In this document: piece after piece, positions 45,111 through 53,400 of the stretch | Numbering within the stretch: position 1 is the stretch's first letter | How the letters are laid out: each line of letters opens with the position of its first letter | Assembly (NCBI GenBank): GCA_947652115.1 | Contig: OX393565.1 | Span: 15,780,044-15,844,043, forward strand | Reading direction: 5' to 3' | DNA from: Blastomussa wellsi | Taxonomy: Eukaryota > Cnidaria > Anthozoa > Scleractinia > Plerogyridae | Length of the DNA stretch: 64,000 bases | Made by a program: the position numbers and the translations under genes | The notes under the pieces: generated by a model | The model's database searches: none | Told to the model about the DNA's origin: nothing | The model's input: the letters and a program-made list of their open reading frames with translations, nothing else

Positions 45111-46362
45111 ATGAATAGCGAAGCGTACTGGTGGTGGGTGAAAGATGTGTGTCTACGCGTCTATGTCAAATACGGGCGAGGGACCATGGTTCCCTTAGAT
45201 CCCGATCCCGAGGGACCCTTGAAGGTATTTCGACGATGCCGACGTCGTCGACAAACCCTTTTGTTTTGCCGTCTACATAATGTGGTTGAGGTACCAGCCC
45301 CAGCGCATTCGATTGGTTCAACTGTCTGTTGGTGCAACGCGAAGACCTGGTACAGGATTGCATGGTATGACTGACCACTATTCTGGCTACGACATGAAAC
45401 GAGCGTTGCAGAACTACGTCAATCCTTCCAAACAGGGCAGTTTGGGAGGCGTGCATCGGTTTGCCAGAGCCAACCAACTCAACCCGAACGAAGTCAAGAA
45501 ACTCTTGGAAACGGAACTCGGGTACACGTTACACAAACCCAGAAGGAGACGTTACCCCACCTTACCCGTGTTGGTATTCGGCATCGACGAGCAATGGGTG
45601 GCCCACCTGATCGTGGTGCAAAACATCAAGAGAGAAAACAAAGGGTTCAGGTACCTGCTGACGGTCGTGGACGTTCTTTCTAAGTACGCGTGGGTGGAAC
45701 CGGTCAAAAACAAGACGGGGAAAGCCGTGACAGAAGCCTTCGCTAAGATCTTGAAGCGAGCCAAAGGTAGAAAACCGGTCAATTTACAGACGGACAACAA
45801 GACCTTTGCAGAGTTTACGAAACGTAAAGGCATTCATCACTTTTCCACGGCCGGAGACACCAAAGCCAGCATCCTCGAAAGGTTCAACCGCACCTTGAAG
45901 GAACGCATGTACAGGTACTTCACTGCCGCGAACACGTCGAATTGCACCAAAGTGCTGCCCGCCTTGGTGAAAGGGTACAACGTCTCGTTTCACCGAAGAG
46001 GACAAGGTACGTTTCACTGAAGCGACAAGGTACGTCTCAACTTGAAATTTCGTCCGTTTCAGAAAGGTTACTTGCCTGGATGGATGGAGGAAGTGTTCGT
46101 GGTGCGCCGAGTGAAGCCAGGACCTCCTCTGACCACTTACAAGTTGGACGAATACGATGGCACTCCTCTGAAAGGCACGTTTTACAAGCAGGATTTGCAA
46201 AAAGTGTCTGTGGGAGACGACGACCTGTTCAGGGTGGAAAAAATTCTGAAACGTAAAGGTACAAAAGTCCTGGTGCGTTGGAAAGGTTGGCCAATCAAAT
46301 GCGATAGCTGGATCGACAACAAAGCCTTGGTGACACCATTAAAGACTGTTACGTCAAGTTGA
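45111..46362 (+). pseudogene. Polinton/Maverick integrase with chromodomain, frameshifted
   Basis: Pieces are 45111-45230, 45280-46020 and 46042-46362 in different frames. The RNase-H-fold core reads VLVFGIDEQWVAHLIVV, RYLLTVVDVLSKYAWV, LQTDN, GIHHFSTAGDTKASILERFN and RYFTAANTS. In the family the first catalytic Asp follows QWVA; here that residue is His. The second Asp (LQTD) and the Glu (ILERFN) are present, but a deletion of several residues follows LQTDN. A duplicated GACAAGGTACGT near 45998 and 46024 accompanies the second frame break. The last piece carries a chromodomain (FRVEKILKRKG, VLVRWKGWP), normal for these integrases. The enzyme would insert the element DNA; this copy is inactive. 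Confidence 0.85.
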
Positions 46363-47243
46363 CAAGCGGTTCGAATCGGTTCGAATTTCCAGACAACCGA
46401 GCAAACCGTTTTAAGAACAGACTACCGTACCTGATGCAGTTCACGGAACTTGGTTGCAAAGTGGGCATGACGGACATTCACGTGCCCAAAGCGCCTCGTA
46501 GACTGGACATGAAAGATGCCTTGTTCCGTTTCGAGTGGCACTTGAAGTACGGCGACGGAACTTACACCGGTGTCGACGCCATGACGTTGGAGATCACGCA
46601 TGACGATCTGGAACGGCTGCACCCAAACATCACCAGCGGTACCCAACTCGTGCAAGCCGTGAGACGTCTCTACTACAAGACGTTGCAAGACATCGACGTG
46701 GTGGACGCTGACCTGGGAGGAGACGGGGGAGAGAAATTTTACACCCAACTCATGTCCGACCAAGACGAATTCGTCTTGGACAACAGCGAGACATTCACAG
46801 GTGAAGCCAATCATTATCCGGCCGTGTTCGTGGGATTTCAATTGGCCCGAGACATGGGATGGATCGAGGTGACGGGTCCGCCCAATGCTCCCATCTACAT
46901 CCTGGGCGACAATTTACGCAAAGACTTTCCCGACGACACTGTGCCCGGTGCCACCGTGGAAGGCAACGATGAAAGAGCCTTCGGGTCCAATCGACGCAAA
47001 CTTTTCGTGCACTCCAGCGTGGTGGAAAGCATCCCCGTGGGCATAAGCATGACGAATCTCTTAGGGGACATTCCATACTCCTTGGAATGACGTGGCTACG
47101 AGATGCAACACGTTCGATATATGCCTGTACGCGGAGAACTCTTGGACATTATCGAGATCGTCGTGAAAGAGGAAGACGACACCGACGTTCACTTCGAAAC
47201 CGGGAACACCGTGGTGACGTTACATTTCAAGTATGCCTGGTGA
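46338..47243 (+). pseudogene. F54H12.2-like virion-type protein, copy 1, with premature stop
   Basis: Open frame from about 46338 (ATT where a Met would be expected; a TTG follows at 46359) to TGA at 47088, then continuing in the same frame to 47243 with family-like sequence (VVKEEDDTD, TVVTLHF). Early part FEFPDNRANRFKNRLPYL and the part near LFVHSSVVESIPVG match the recurring Polinton/adintovirus protein known in worms as F54H12.2. That family is thought to be a structural protein, but its exact role is not certain to me. It overlaps the next gene by 11 bp. Confidence 0.65.
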
Positions 47244-47861
47244 AGAGTTTTACCTCACGTTACCCAGCGACAGCAGTCGCCGCGAATATCCCAAGAACGC
47301 AACCAATCACTTCAAAGTTCGACTACCCAATCCCATTCGTTTGGAAGGACAAGATTGGAAAGTGGGATTGAGCAGCATTTCCTTACCCGATGCCAAGATC
47401 GACTTGACGAAATTCGAATCCTTGAACCGTCCTCTCCTGAGCGTCAAGTGGTTGGCCAAAACGAAAGTTGGTGGAAGTAGACTGAAGGTGGAAGAACGAT
47501 CCACAGAGTTGGCGTTCGGCGACATCCTTTACGACGAGAATATCGTGGACAGTCTCAGTTTCGTGAAAGCCTTGAAGTTTGATCAAGTGACCAATTCCAA
47601 ACACAGCCACAATGACTTGACACGGGATCCGACGAATCAAATGAAATTGGAATACACCTTTACGTGGTACTTCAAGCGTTTCGAAATAAGTGGAAAGACA
47701 TGCACGACAGGTACAGACGAGTGACGGACCGTCCTTTCGGTTACATGGTCTTGGACTTGCATCCTGCCAGTAGCGACGATCGACGACTCCTCAGTCACTT
47801 GTTAAGAGACAAAGGATATGTGCGATGTTGCCAGTTCGAAGACGATGACGATGGATTATAA
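47233..47861 (+). pseudogene. F54H12.2-like protein, copy 2 (N-terminal), fused or frameshifted to another ORF
   Basis: Begins MPGEEFYLTLPSDSSRREYP with the classic family N-terminus, then FKVRLPNPIRLEGQDWKVGL. At about 47690 the frame shifts and a different conserved-looking ORF continues (RVTDRPFGYMVLDLHPAS, to a stop at 47861). The usual C-terminus of the family is missing, so a deletion joined two genes or the second ORF is separate. Tandem paralogue of the preceding gene. Confidence 0.6.
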
Positions 47862-48078
47862 CGACCCAACGTTCGCCCGAACAATCAGATCGAACGCAGT
47901 GTACGACTATGGTTGGCGTTTCTATCGCTCTTTCTTCTTGAAGAAAAAGACACCACCATCCGTGGTTCGTATTAGGAGGCGTCGTAGAGGTGTGTTCGTA
48001 GGTTGTTTAAGTAACGCCAAACGAAGAGATTGGACGTACTTTCATCACGTGCCTGCCCGCGACCTAGACTTTTTGTGA
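47845..48078 (+). CDS. Basic Polinton-region protein, 77 aa
   Basis: ATG in MTMDYNDPTFARTIRSN, middle stretch FFLKKKTPPSVVRIRRRRRG strongly basic, ends ARDLDFL. Overlaps both neighbours by short ATGA/TGATG-type junctions. No family recognised; a nucleic-acid-binding role would fit the charge. Confidence 0.5.
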   Translation: MTMDYNDPTFARTIRSNAVYDYGWRFYRSFFLKKKTPPSVVRIRRRRRGVFVGCLSNAKRRDWTYFHHVPARDLDFL

Positions 48079-48302
48079 TGCAGCTATGCGACATTTCGTG
48101 GTGCAGGTTCGTGCACCGATGTAGGCGACACTTGAGAAAGATGAATCCCGACGACATGGATCGCGACGCGATGACGCAATTGATGACGACGTGTAAGACG
48201 TGGGAGGACGTGGACGATCTGGTACGAGCATATAACGAGACTCACTTCAGAGAATTGATTCAATCGTTACGTGATGAGCAGTCCTTACAGACATCCGACT
48301 GA
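48078..48302 (+). CDS. Hypothetical Polinton-region protein, 74 aa
   Basis: Starts MQLCDISWCRFVHRCRRHLR at a TGATG junction with the preceding gene; a second possible start is MNPDDMDRD at 48141. Acidic, helical C-terminal half (LIQSLRDEQSLQTSD). Unknown function. Confidence 0.45.
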   Translation: MQLCDISWCRFVHRCRRHLRKMNPDDMDRDAMTQLMTTCKTWEDVDDLVRAYNETHFRELIQSLRDEQSLQTSD

Positions 48303-48667
48303 GGAAGCTTTACCTTCGGTGGGAATGGGCAGATCTCCCGACGTACCGTCGATGGGAGACCTCATTCACATGGCGTTAACCATGTCGCCTTTGGACCCAT
48401 CCCATCGACACCCTCGATTTGGATCGACTGGATCCGTATGCAGTGGATCGTCAACAGCTGCAAGCCATGGACGACATAGAAGACCAAGACATCATGGCTG
48501 CCTTGAGTCCTGCACACGTGGACGGGATGATGCAAAACGCCTACGGCACGCCTGGCGTAAGTTCTCCACCCGCACCCGTTTTCTCCACTCCTTCTCCTGC
48601 AGGAGTGGGAACTCCCAGCAGACCCACGGTCCCACACGAGCCCTCGCAGGCGTCTTCCCTCGAGTAG
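48274..48667 (+). pseudogene. Pro/Ser-rich Polinton-region protein, frameshifted
   Basis: The first part (MSSPYRHPTEE, GDLIHMALTMSPLDP) and second part (LDPYAVDRQQLQAMDDIEDQ to PSQASSLE) are in different frames, changing near 48405. The second part is rich in Pro and Ser. Overlaps the neighbours. Confidence 0.45.
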
Positions 48668-48707
48668 CAGCAGTAGCAGCAGCGGCAGCCCTCAAAGACT
48701 GACGAGA

Positions 48708-48866
48708 ATGAATCAAGACGAATTGCAGCGACAATTGCAAATGTTGTTAAACGATCAAGGTCAATCGGCAGCTGGACGACGCATCGCTGGTATCAGACCA
48801 CCAACACCACCACGACCTACAAAGACGGAGGCAGACCGAGCGTACGACGCAGTTCTACGCGAGTGA
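48708..48866 (+). CDS. Small hydrophilic Polinton-region protein, 52 aa
   Basis: MNQDELQRQLQMLLNDQG at the start, Pro-rich middle (IRPPTPPRPTKTEAD), ends AVLRE then TGA. The frame is open upstream through a Ser-coding AGC repeat at 48667-48692, so it may be the end of a longer protein. Confidence 0.4.
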   Translation: MNQDELQRQLQMLLNDQGQSAAGRRIAGIRPPTPPRPTKTEADRAYDAVLRE

Positions 48867-48867
48867 G

Positions 48868-49054
48868 CAATTGTGGTGGTGTCATTGTCAGATGTTTTAC
48901 CATTTCAAGTGGTGTCATGGTTGTTTGAACGCGTTGGCTTTAATCGTAGTGGCAGCAGGGATCGTCGTGGGTTCCGTGTTGGGAAACCCTGATCGCTTAT
49001 CGCTTATCAGGGTATCGCTGATCGCTGATACCCTGATCGTATCCTGATCGCTTG
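48868..49054 (+). CDS. Possible small membrane protein with Cys/His-rich start
   Basis: Frame reads WWCHCQMFYHFKWCHGCLN, then a hydrophobic helix ALALIVVAAGIVVGSVLG, then a repeat-encoded tail to TGA. No upstream ATG in frame was found, so start and coding status are uncertain. A 28-bp palindrome at 49008-49035 lies in the tail. Confidence 0.35.
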
Positions 49055-49073
49055 TTTGTCGGCGGCAGGTACC

Positions 49074-49320
49074 ATGGTCAAGGGATGGAACAATTTCAAA
49101 AAGTTTTCGTTCAAAGTCGACATGTGTCGTTTTGCCTACACCACCTACAACAAGACGTTAAGCGAGTTGAGAACCTACGCACGAGGTCTTGAACAAGCTG
49201 CAAACCTTGGACGACACCATCACCTATTTCACACCACCCGTGTCCGACAAGTGCATGCGAGACTACGAAAAAACATTTCGTTACGATCACGTGGATAAAA
49301 GAGAGAGCACAACGGTGTAA
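49074..49320 (+). pseudogene. Hypothetical Polinton-region protein, frameshifted
   Basis: MVKGWNNFKKFSFKVDMCRF opens a frame that shifts near 49190 to one reading LQTDDTITYFTPPVSD-like sequence (LQTLDDTITYFTPPVSDKC) and ends at TAA 49318. Upstream ACC before ATG is a good initiation context. Confidence 0.4.
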
Positions 49321-49335
49321 GAATTAGTTTCAGTA

Positions 49336-49434
49336 ATGAAGGGGAGACGAACAGGTCATGGTAGAAGAAGGTGGTCACAATCGAGTTCTGCAGCCAAGAA
49401 ACCACGAAAGCAAAAGTCATATCGCGCATTGTAA
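49336..49434 (+). CDS. Very small basic protein, 32 aa
   Basis: MKGRRTGHGRRRWSQSSSAA then KKPRKQKSYRAL and a stop. Protamine-like charge; position beside a second Arg-rich protein suggests a DNA-packaging or core role. Short, so coding is not certain. Confidence 0.4.
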   Translation: MKGRRTGHGRRRWSQSSSAAKKPRKQKSYRAL

Positions 49435-49447
49435 AAGGCTTTGCGCG

Positions 49448-49627
49448 ATGAAAAGGAGGACTAAGACACGACGCAGAAGACGACAACGAGGCGGTGCATT
49501 GCTCAGTATACTCAAGAATGCTGCGACGATCGGGTACAAACTCGGAAAGGTCAAGAGGTATAAAAGAATGGGTGCCAAGGGTGTCACGGGTAGTTACAAA
49601 AGACGCTCTGCTCCGTGGGAAGTATGA
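49448..49627 (+). CDS. Arg-rich core-like protein with GG site, 59 aa
   Basis: MKRRTKTRRRRRQRGGALLS: ten or more Arg/Lys, then GGAL at residues 15-18, then a hydrophobic segment (LLSILKNAATIGYKLG) and a basic tail ending SAPWEV. The Arg block, Gly-Gly and hydrophobic helix resemble small processed core proteins of adenovirus-like elements, where Gly-Gly is a protease site. Stop overlaps the next ATG (ATGA). Confidence 0.5.
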   Translation: MKRRTKTRRRRRQRGGALLSILKNAATIGYKLGKVKRYKRMGAKGVTGSYKRRSAPWEV

Positions 49628-49953
49628 TGAGACTGTTACGTAAGAAGAAATGTTTCCTGACGTCCATCCTGAACGAGGCCGACCGGTACAAGCGACAAGA
49701 TATGTTGATGCATGCCAATGCCGATCAGATCAACACCGTCAGCGAAATGGTATTGAATCTGCTCAAGAGAAACATCCCGGTGAGCGAACAGGCGATACAG
49801 AAGTTACGACCTCATAAAAGCAAACTACGCGAACTGGCCAAACGCAAACACTCGGTCAAACGACGACGCGAACAACTGTTGAAGCAACAAGGCAGCGGGT
49901 TTTGGAACGGTCTACGCAACGTCTTCAAAGCATGTCACTGCAAGAACAGTTAA
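49624..49953 (+). CDS. Conserved basic Polinton protein, 109 aa
   Basis: MMRLLRKKKCFLTSILNEAD with coupled start to the preceding gene. Contains MLMHANADQINTVSEMVLNL, IPVSEQAIQKLRPHKSKLRE and a C-terminal GSGFWNGLRNVF. This arrangement is one I recognise as recurrent in cnidarian Polintons; role unknown, likely structural or regulatory. Confidence 0.6.
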   Translation: MMRLLRKKKCFLTSILNEADRYKRQDMLMHANADQINTVSEMVLNLLKRNIPVSEQAIQKLRPHKSKLRELAKRKHSVKRRREQLLKQQGSGFWNGLRNVFKACHCKNS

Positions 49954-50171
49954 AAGGGTGGAAGCAACGCGTGGCCTACCTGTTGTCGGAAACAACAGAG
50001 CTACGAGAACGTTTGGAACGTGTGGAATAAAACAGAGACAGATGGTACAAAGCCTACCACGATCTATGCCAAGAACATAGCTCCTGGAAGTACGCAGACG
50101 AACGTTTGTGTCCCGACTGTAGAATTGCAAAGGCCAACACACCCGATGGAAAAACGTGGGAGTTGTGCTAG
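49932..50171 (+). pseudogene. Coiled-coil and zinc-ribbon-like ORF with in-frame stop
   Basis: MSLQEQLKGWKQRVAYLLSE forms a heptad-like helix to LERVE, then TAA, then the same frame stays open with RWYKAYHDLCQEHSSWKYAD and CPDC before a TAG. The stop separates the coiled coil from the Cys pair. Overlaps the previous gene by 22 bp. Confidence 0.45.
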
Positions 50172-50238
50172 TGTGCCGACCGCGTAAGAGGACTTTAAAG
50201 CACGCTCCACATCGATCCGTTTTTCAGTCCCGACAACG

Positions 50239-50649
50239 ATGACGCGAGAAGTACTCGTGATCCCGTCCTCAGAGTTCGACCGATTGACAGACCACTACAA
50301 AGGCAAGTTAACACAGAGCGCACTATTGAACAAGGCGGCTCGACTGTCTGCCGAGAAACAGTTGTTGGAGAAACACTTACCTCCGGGTCTAGCAGTGAAG
50401 GAAACAAAACCGATTGCCAAGGAAGTGGGTAAACTAGGTCGACGCATCCGACAAGGAACCGTGATCGTTCGTGGTGCACCCGACGATGAGGAAGACGACG
50501 ACGTACTCTTAAACGCCCCTTTGGAAAACATGCTAAAACAAGTAGTCAAAGCCAACAAGGCGACAGCTGCAGCAACACACGCCGTAGTGGTTAAAAAGGA
50601 ATCCTCGACGCAATCCACATCAGTTCCACGCAAGAAACCGATCAAATGA
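50239..50649 (+). CDS. Conserved Polinton-region protein, 136 aa
   Basis: MTREVLVIPSSEFDRLTDHY opens; helical N-terminal half (LLNKAARLSAEKQLLEKHLP), a disordered acidic stretch (PDDEEDDDVL), and a Lys-rich end. Such proteins recur next to the phospholipase-type gene in these elements; no enzymatic motif. Confidence 0.55.
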   Translation: MTREVLVIPSSEFDRLTDHYKGKLTQSALLNKAARLSAEKQLLEKHLPPGLAVKETKPIAKEVGKLGRRIRQGTVIVRGAPDDEEDDDVLLNAPLENMLKQVVKANKATAAATHAVVVKKESSTQSTSVPRKKPIK

Positions 50650-50651
50650 CA

Positions 50652-50860
50652 ACCTGCCATACCGTCCACGTCCCACGCAGAACAAGAACCAGAAAATCGA
50701 CTTTCAAAGTAAGAGGAAGAGAAAAACAGAAGCTGAGCGATTGAAACCGGCACCCGAGTGGGAAGATTGACACAAAGGCAAGAAACTGAGACGTCCGTTG
50801 GAGCCTGAGTATGACGAATCCGACGAACAAGAGATGGACGAGGAAGAGGAAGACGACTAG
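50652..50860 (+). pseudogene. Lys-rich then acidic ORF remnant
   Basis: One frame reads KRKRKTEAERLKPAPEWED, a TGA, then KGKKLRRPLEPEYDESDEQ and an acidic run to TAG at 50858. Probably the broken end of the preceding protein or a separate basic-acidic protein. Confidence 0.35.
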
Positions 50861-51170
50861 TGGATGGGGATTCGACATCCAGAAATTACTGGCAAAAACG
50901 GGAATGGAATTTCACTGGCCCGGATATCAGTTCATGGGACCTGTCACTCGTTTGAAAAAGAGACTGGCACGAGGCGACAAGGGCATCAATCGTCTGGATC
51001 GGATTGCAAGAAACCACGACATCGATTATTCTCGTGCAAAGAACCTACAAGGCAAGTGGGCAGCGGACGCTAAGATGATAAGTGCGATAAACAAGTTACC
51101 AGGCAAGAAAACTATGACAGAATGCATCGTAAGACGTATCATGCAAGCAAAGAAAAAACTCAAGTTGTAA
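50811..51170 (+). CDS. Phospholipase A2-type (parvovirus/adintovirus VP1u-like) protein
   Basis: The core reads FHWPGYQFMGPVTRLKKRLA, GDKGINRLDRIARNHDIDYS, AKNLQGKWAADAKMI. The HD pair (NHDIDY) is the catalytic His-Asp of secreted-type phospholipase A2 domains found in parvovirus capsids and in many adintovirus/Polinton elements, where it breaches membranes during particle entry. The calcium loop normally reads YxGPG; here it is GPV, so calcium binding and activity are doubtful. The C-terminus (VRRIMQAKKKLKL) is basic. The start is uncertain: ATG 50811 overlaps another frame and homologues may begin nearer MEFHWPG. Confidence 0.75.
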   Translation: MTNPTNKRWTRKRKTTSGWGFDIQKLLAKTGMEFHWPGYQFMGPVTRLKKRLARGDKGINRLDRIARNHDIDYSRAKNLQGKWAADAKMISAINKLPGKKTMTECIVRRIMQAKKKLKL

Positions 51171-51179
51171 ACGCAACAA

Positions 51180-51330
51180 AGTCTTTTATTGTTCACCGTG
51201 TAGCTGTTACAAACAAAAGAAAAAACATCATTTAATTTTTCACAATGTTGTAGTCAAAAATTTCATTCTTCATAATGTAGTTGTACAAAATTTCAATTGT
51301 TCACAATGTTGTAGTTCAAAAACTTCTTCT
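51180..51330. repeat. Short degenerate repeats at the end of the Polinton block
   Basis: Variants of TTCACAATGTTGTAGTCAAA occur three times (51238, 51270, 51300), partly inside the 3' end of the minus-strand ORF. Confidence 0.6.
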
Positions 51331-51700
51331 GACTCTTTGATCTTGGCCTCACATGCTTCCTGGAGGGTGTGGTTACCCACGATAATCTCGTATTGTCCTC
51401 CTCCTCCTAAAAGATGGGCATGGCATTTTTTCAACAGTTCACTTGGTTCTTTTATGATCTCTTGGGTGCGTTTCATCTTTTCTTCATATTCCTCCAATCG
51501 GGCCCGCTTTCTCCACTCCAGAAGGGCGTAGTAATTGAATTCGATTCTGTTGTAGATGTCGGGTAGCGAACTTTGACTCAACATGATCATGTCCAGACAC
51601 ATTTCGTTAAGGGTTCTTGGCAGCGGCATCTCGACACAGTCAACAACAAAAGACTTTGGAGGCAGTTCGGGAGTCGTTCGACGCACAATTCCTTGATTTG
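51270..51700 (-). pseudogene. Truncated minus-strand ORF with coiled coil
   Basis: The open frame enters from about 51707 without ATG (ANQGIVRRTTPELPPKSF), so its 5' end is missing. It contains MPLPRTLNEMCLDMI and a long charged helix (RLEEYEEKMKRTQEII). A Penelope-like fragment begins where the ORF loses its upstream part. Unknown family. Confidence 0.45.
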
Positions 51701-51858
51701 CTCCGACAAAGGGCTAACGCTCGAAACGTCAGCTCTTGAATCTCTTTACAATGGCCAATTGACGTTATCAACCCAGTTGATAAAACCAAATTATATTGTT
51801 ATACTTCCCACCGACGCGGCACCACAGTTTCTTTAGAAACCTACCCCCTCTATTCGTT
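51700..51858 (+). mobile_element. Penelope-like 3'-end fragment
   Basis: The stretch GGGCTAACGCTCGAAACGTC, then TTATACTTCCCACCGACGCG and ACCCCCTCTATTC matches the insert at 32561-32656 and has the style of Penelope-like 3' ends common in marine invertebrates (inference). Confidence 0.5.
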
Positions 51859-52092
51859 TTAAGAGTTATTTTGTATGCCGAAAGTAATTCATACAAAACG
51901 ACGCTCAAAACGGCCCGCGCAGGCGAAAAAACACGACACATGAGTCGATTAACATTTCATTCAACTTTATTGAGATATTCATATAGATTTCAACCCATAA
52001 CCCATAACGAGGCCAAAGGCCCAGTTGTGGGTTATATATTACCCAAGGAAGCGGTCACAGAACCCTCATCTACCTTGTGTGTTCAGGTGTGC

Positions 52093-52997
52093 TACTCCAA
52101 ACTTCAGATATTCGTGTAATGTTCCGCACAAACTGACAGAGCCCAGTATGGAGCTGCCATATTGGCGTACCTCAGTGAAACACCAATATTGTGGCCGGAA
52201 ATAGTGTTTTCTGGCAACTGATTTTCTGCACTGAGCAAACAAACATTAATATATAAAACATATATATTAAACACTTTTCCTAATAATTAAACTTCTCAAA
52301 TGGCTAAAACTTGCGAGATGAGTATGTGTTTTTCAACAGACATGATCATAACAGTTGTGTCACGCCCCGCCATAACTCTGAAATTCAAAACACTGTTGAG
52401 CTGAAAAGTTGCACACAGATATAAATTTAGCACCTTGCTCTTATGCCTGATGAGTATAACAAAAAGTTTGGTAGCTCTTTGGATTTGATGACGTTACATG
52501 AATACGCTCTATTTGCGTTTGATAAAACGCATTTCTAATCCTGTATTCTTGGCTTGCACGTGACGTCATGAAATTTTAAAATCCAAAATTAAAGAGCCAC
52601 CAAAGTTTTTATCCTCATCAGGCAGAAGAGGTGCCAATTTTATGTCTGCTTACAACTTTTCAGCTCAATAGCATGCTTCGTTTGGAAACCAGCGCATTTT
52701 GAATTTCACAGTTATGCCGGTCCGTGACATAAACTTATGATCGTGTTTGTTGAAAAATATATAATTATCTCGGAATTTTTAACCATTTTAGAAGTAAAAG
52801 CATTGGGAAAAGTGTTTATGTAAATGATTGTTTGTTCAGTACAGATAATCAGTCGCTCAGATAGCCAAAGTAAGTTCCAGATGTTTACACCATTTCCCAG
52901 CCGCCATATTGGTGTACCAAAGTTGTACACCAACGTGGCGGCTCCATACTGGGCTCTATAAATTTGTGCGCAACATTTCGACGAATATCTGAAGTTT
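52093..52997. mobile_element. 0.9-kb palindromic fold-back element
   Basis: Left AAACTTCAGATATTCGTGTA and reversed right AAACTTCAGATATTCGTCGA match, and similarity continues almost to the centre near 52540 (GCCCAGTATGGAGC; CTGAAATTCAAAA; GAGCTGAAAAGTTG; GCCTGATGAG; TGACGT). No ORF of significance. Confidence 0.85.
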
Positions 52998-53107
52998 AGA
53001 ATAATGCACGGAGCTAAAACTTGGACAGATCACTTCAATCATTGTCTTCTATAACATTGCAATTTCTTGACTTCATCCACCAAATGGTTTTCGATTTAAT
53101 TTTGTAT

Positions 53108-53400
53108 TGCGTGACAGTGCACCCCAAGACTTGGAAGGAAATCGAGTTTTCCTGTGAATCTCTGGACACCAATTCCCCCCCCCCCCCCAACAAAATTTAT
53201 CTGGGGCGAATGACGTCATGTCCATGCTTGTCGGTTAGCTTTCTTTTTGTTTTCGTGTCCCTTCGAGTTCCTTTGAGTGTTTTTCGATTTTGTTGAACTT
53301 TTTTCGCCGTTGTATTGGTTTATTTGGGCTACCCATGGCAAAGATGATTGAAGCTACTTATCAGAACATCAGAAGCCTGTCTACTGCTGGTGTGTTTTAT
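53108..53400 (+). repeat. LTR-like repeat, copy 2
   Basis: GGGGCGAATGACGTCATG, TTTTCGATTTTGTTGAAC, GATGATTGAAGCTACTTATC and CAGAACATCAGAAGCCTG match 41850-42300 in the same orientation; a poly-C run has expanded at 53167. Confidence 0.7.

Noticed and set aside
47087..47371. Arg-rich 94-codon plus-strand ORF
   Set aside because: Overlaps two better frames (F54H12.2-like copies) and resembles neither codon pattern nor family.
50295..50753. 152-codon minus-strand ORF
   Set aside because: Antisense of the conserved 50239-50649 protein; low-complexity Ser stretches only.
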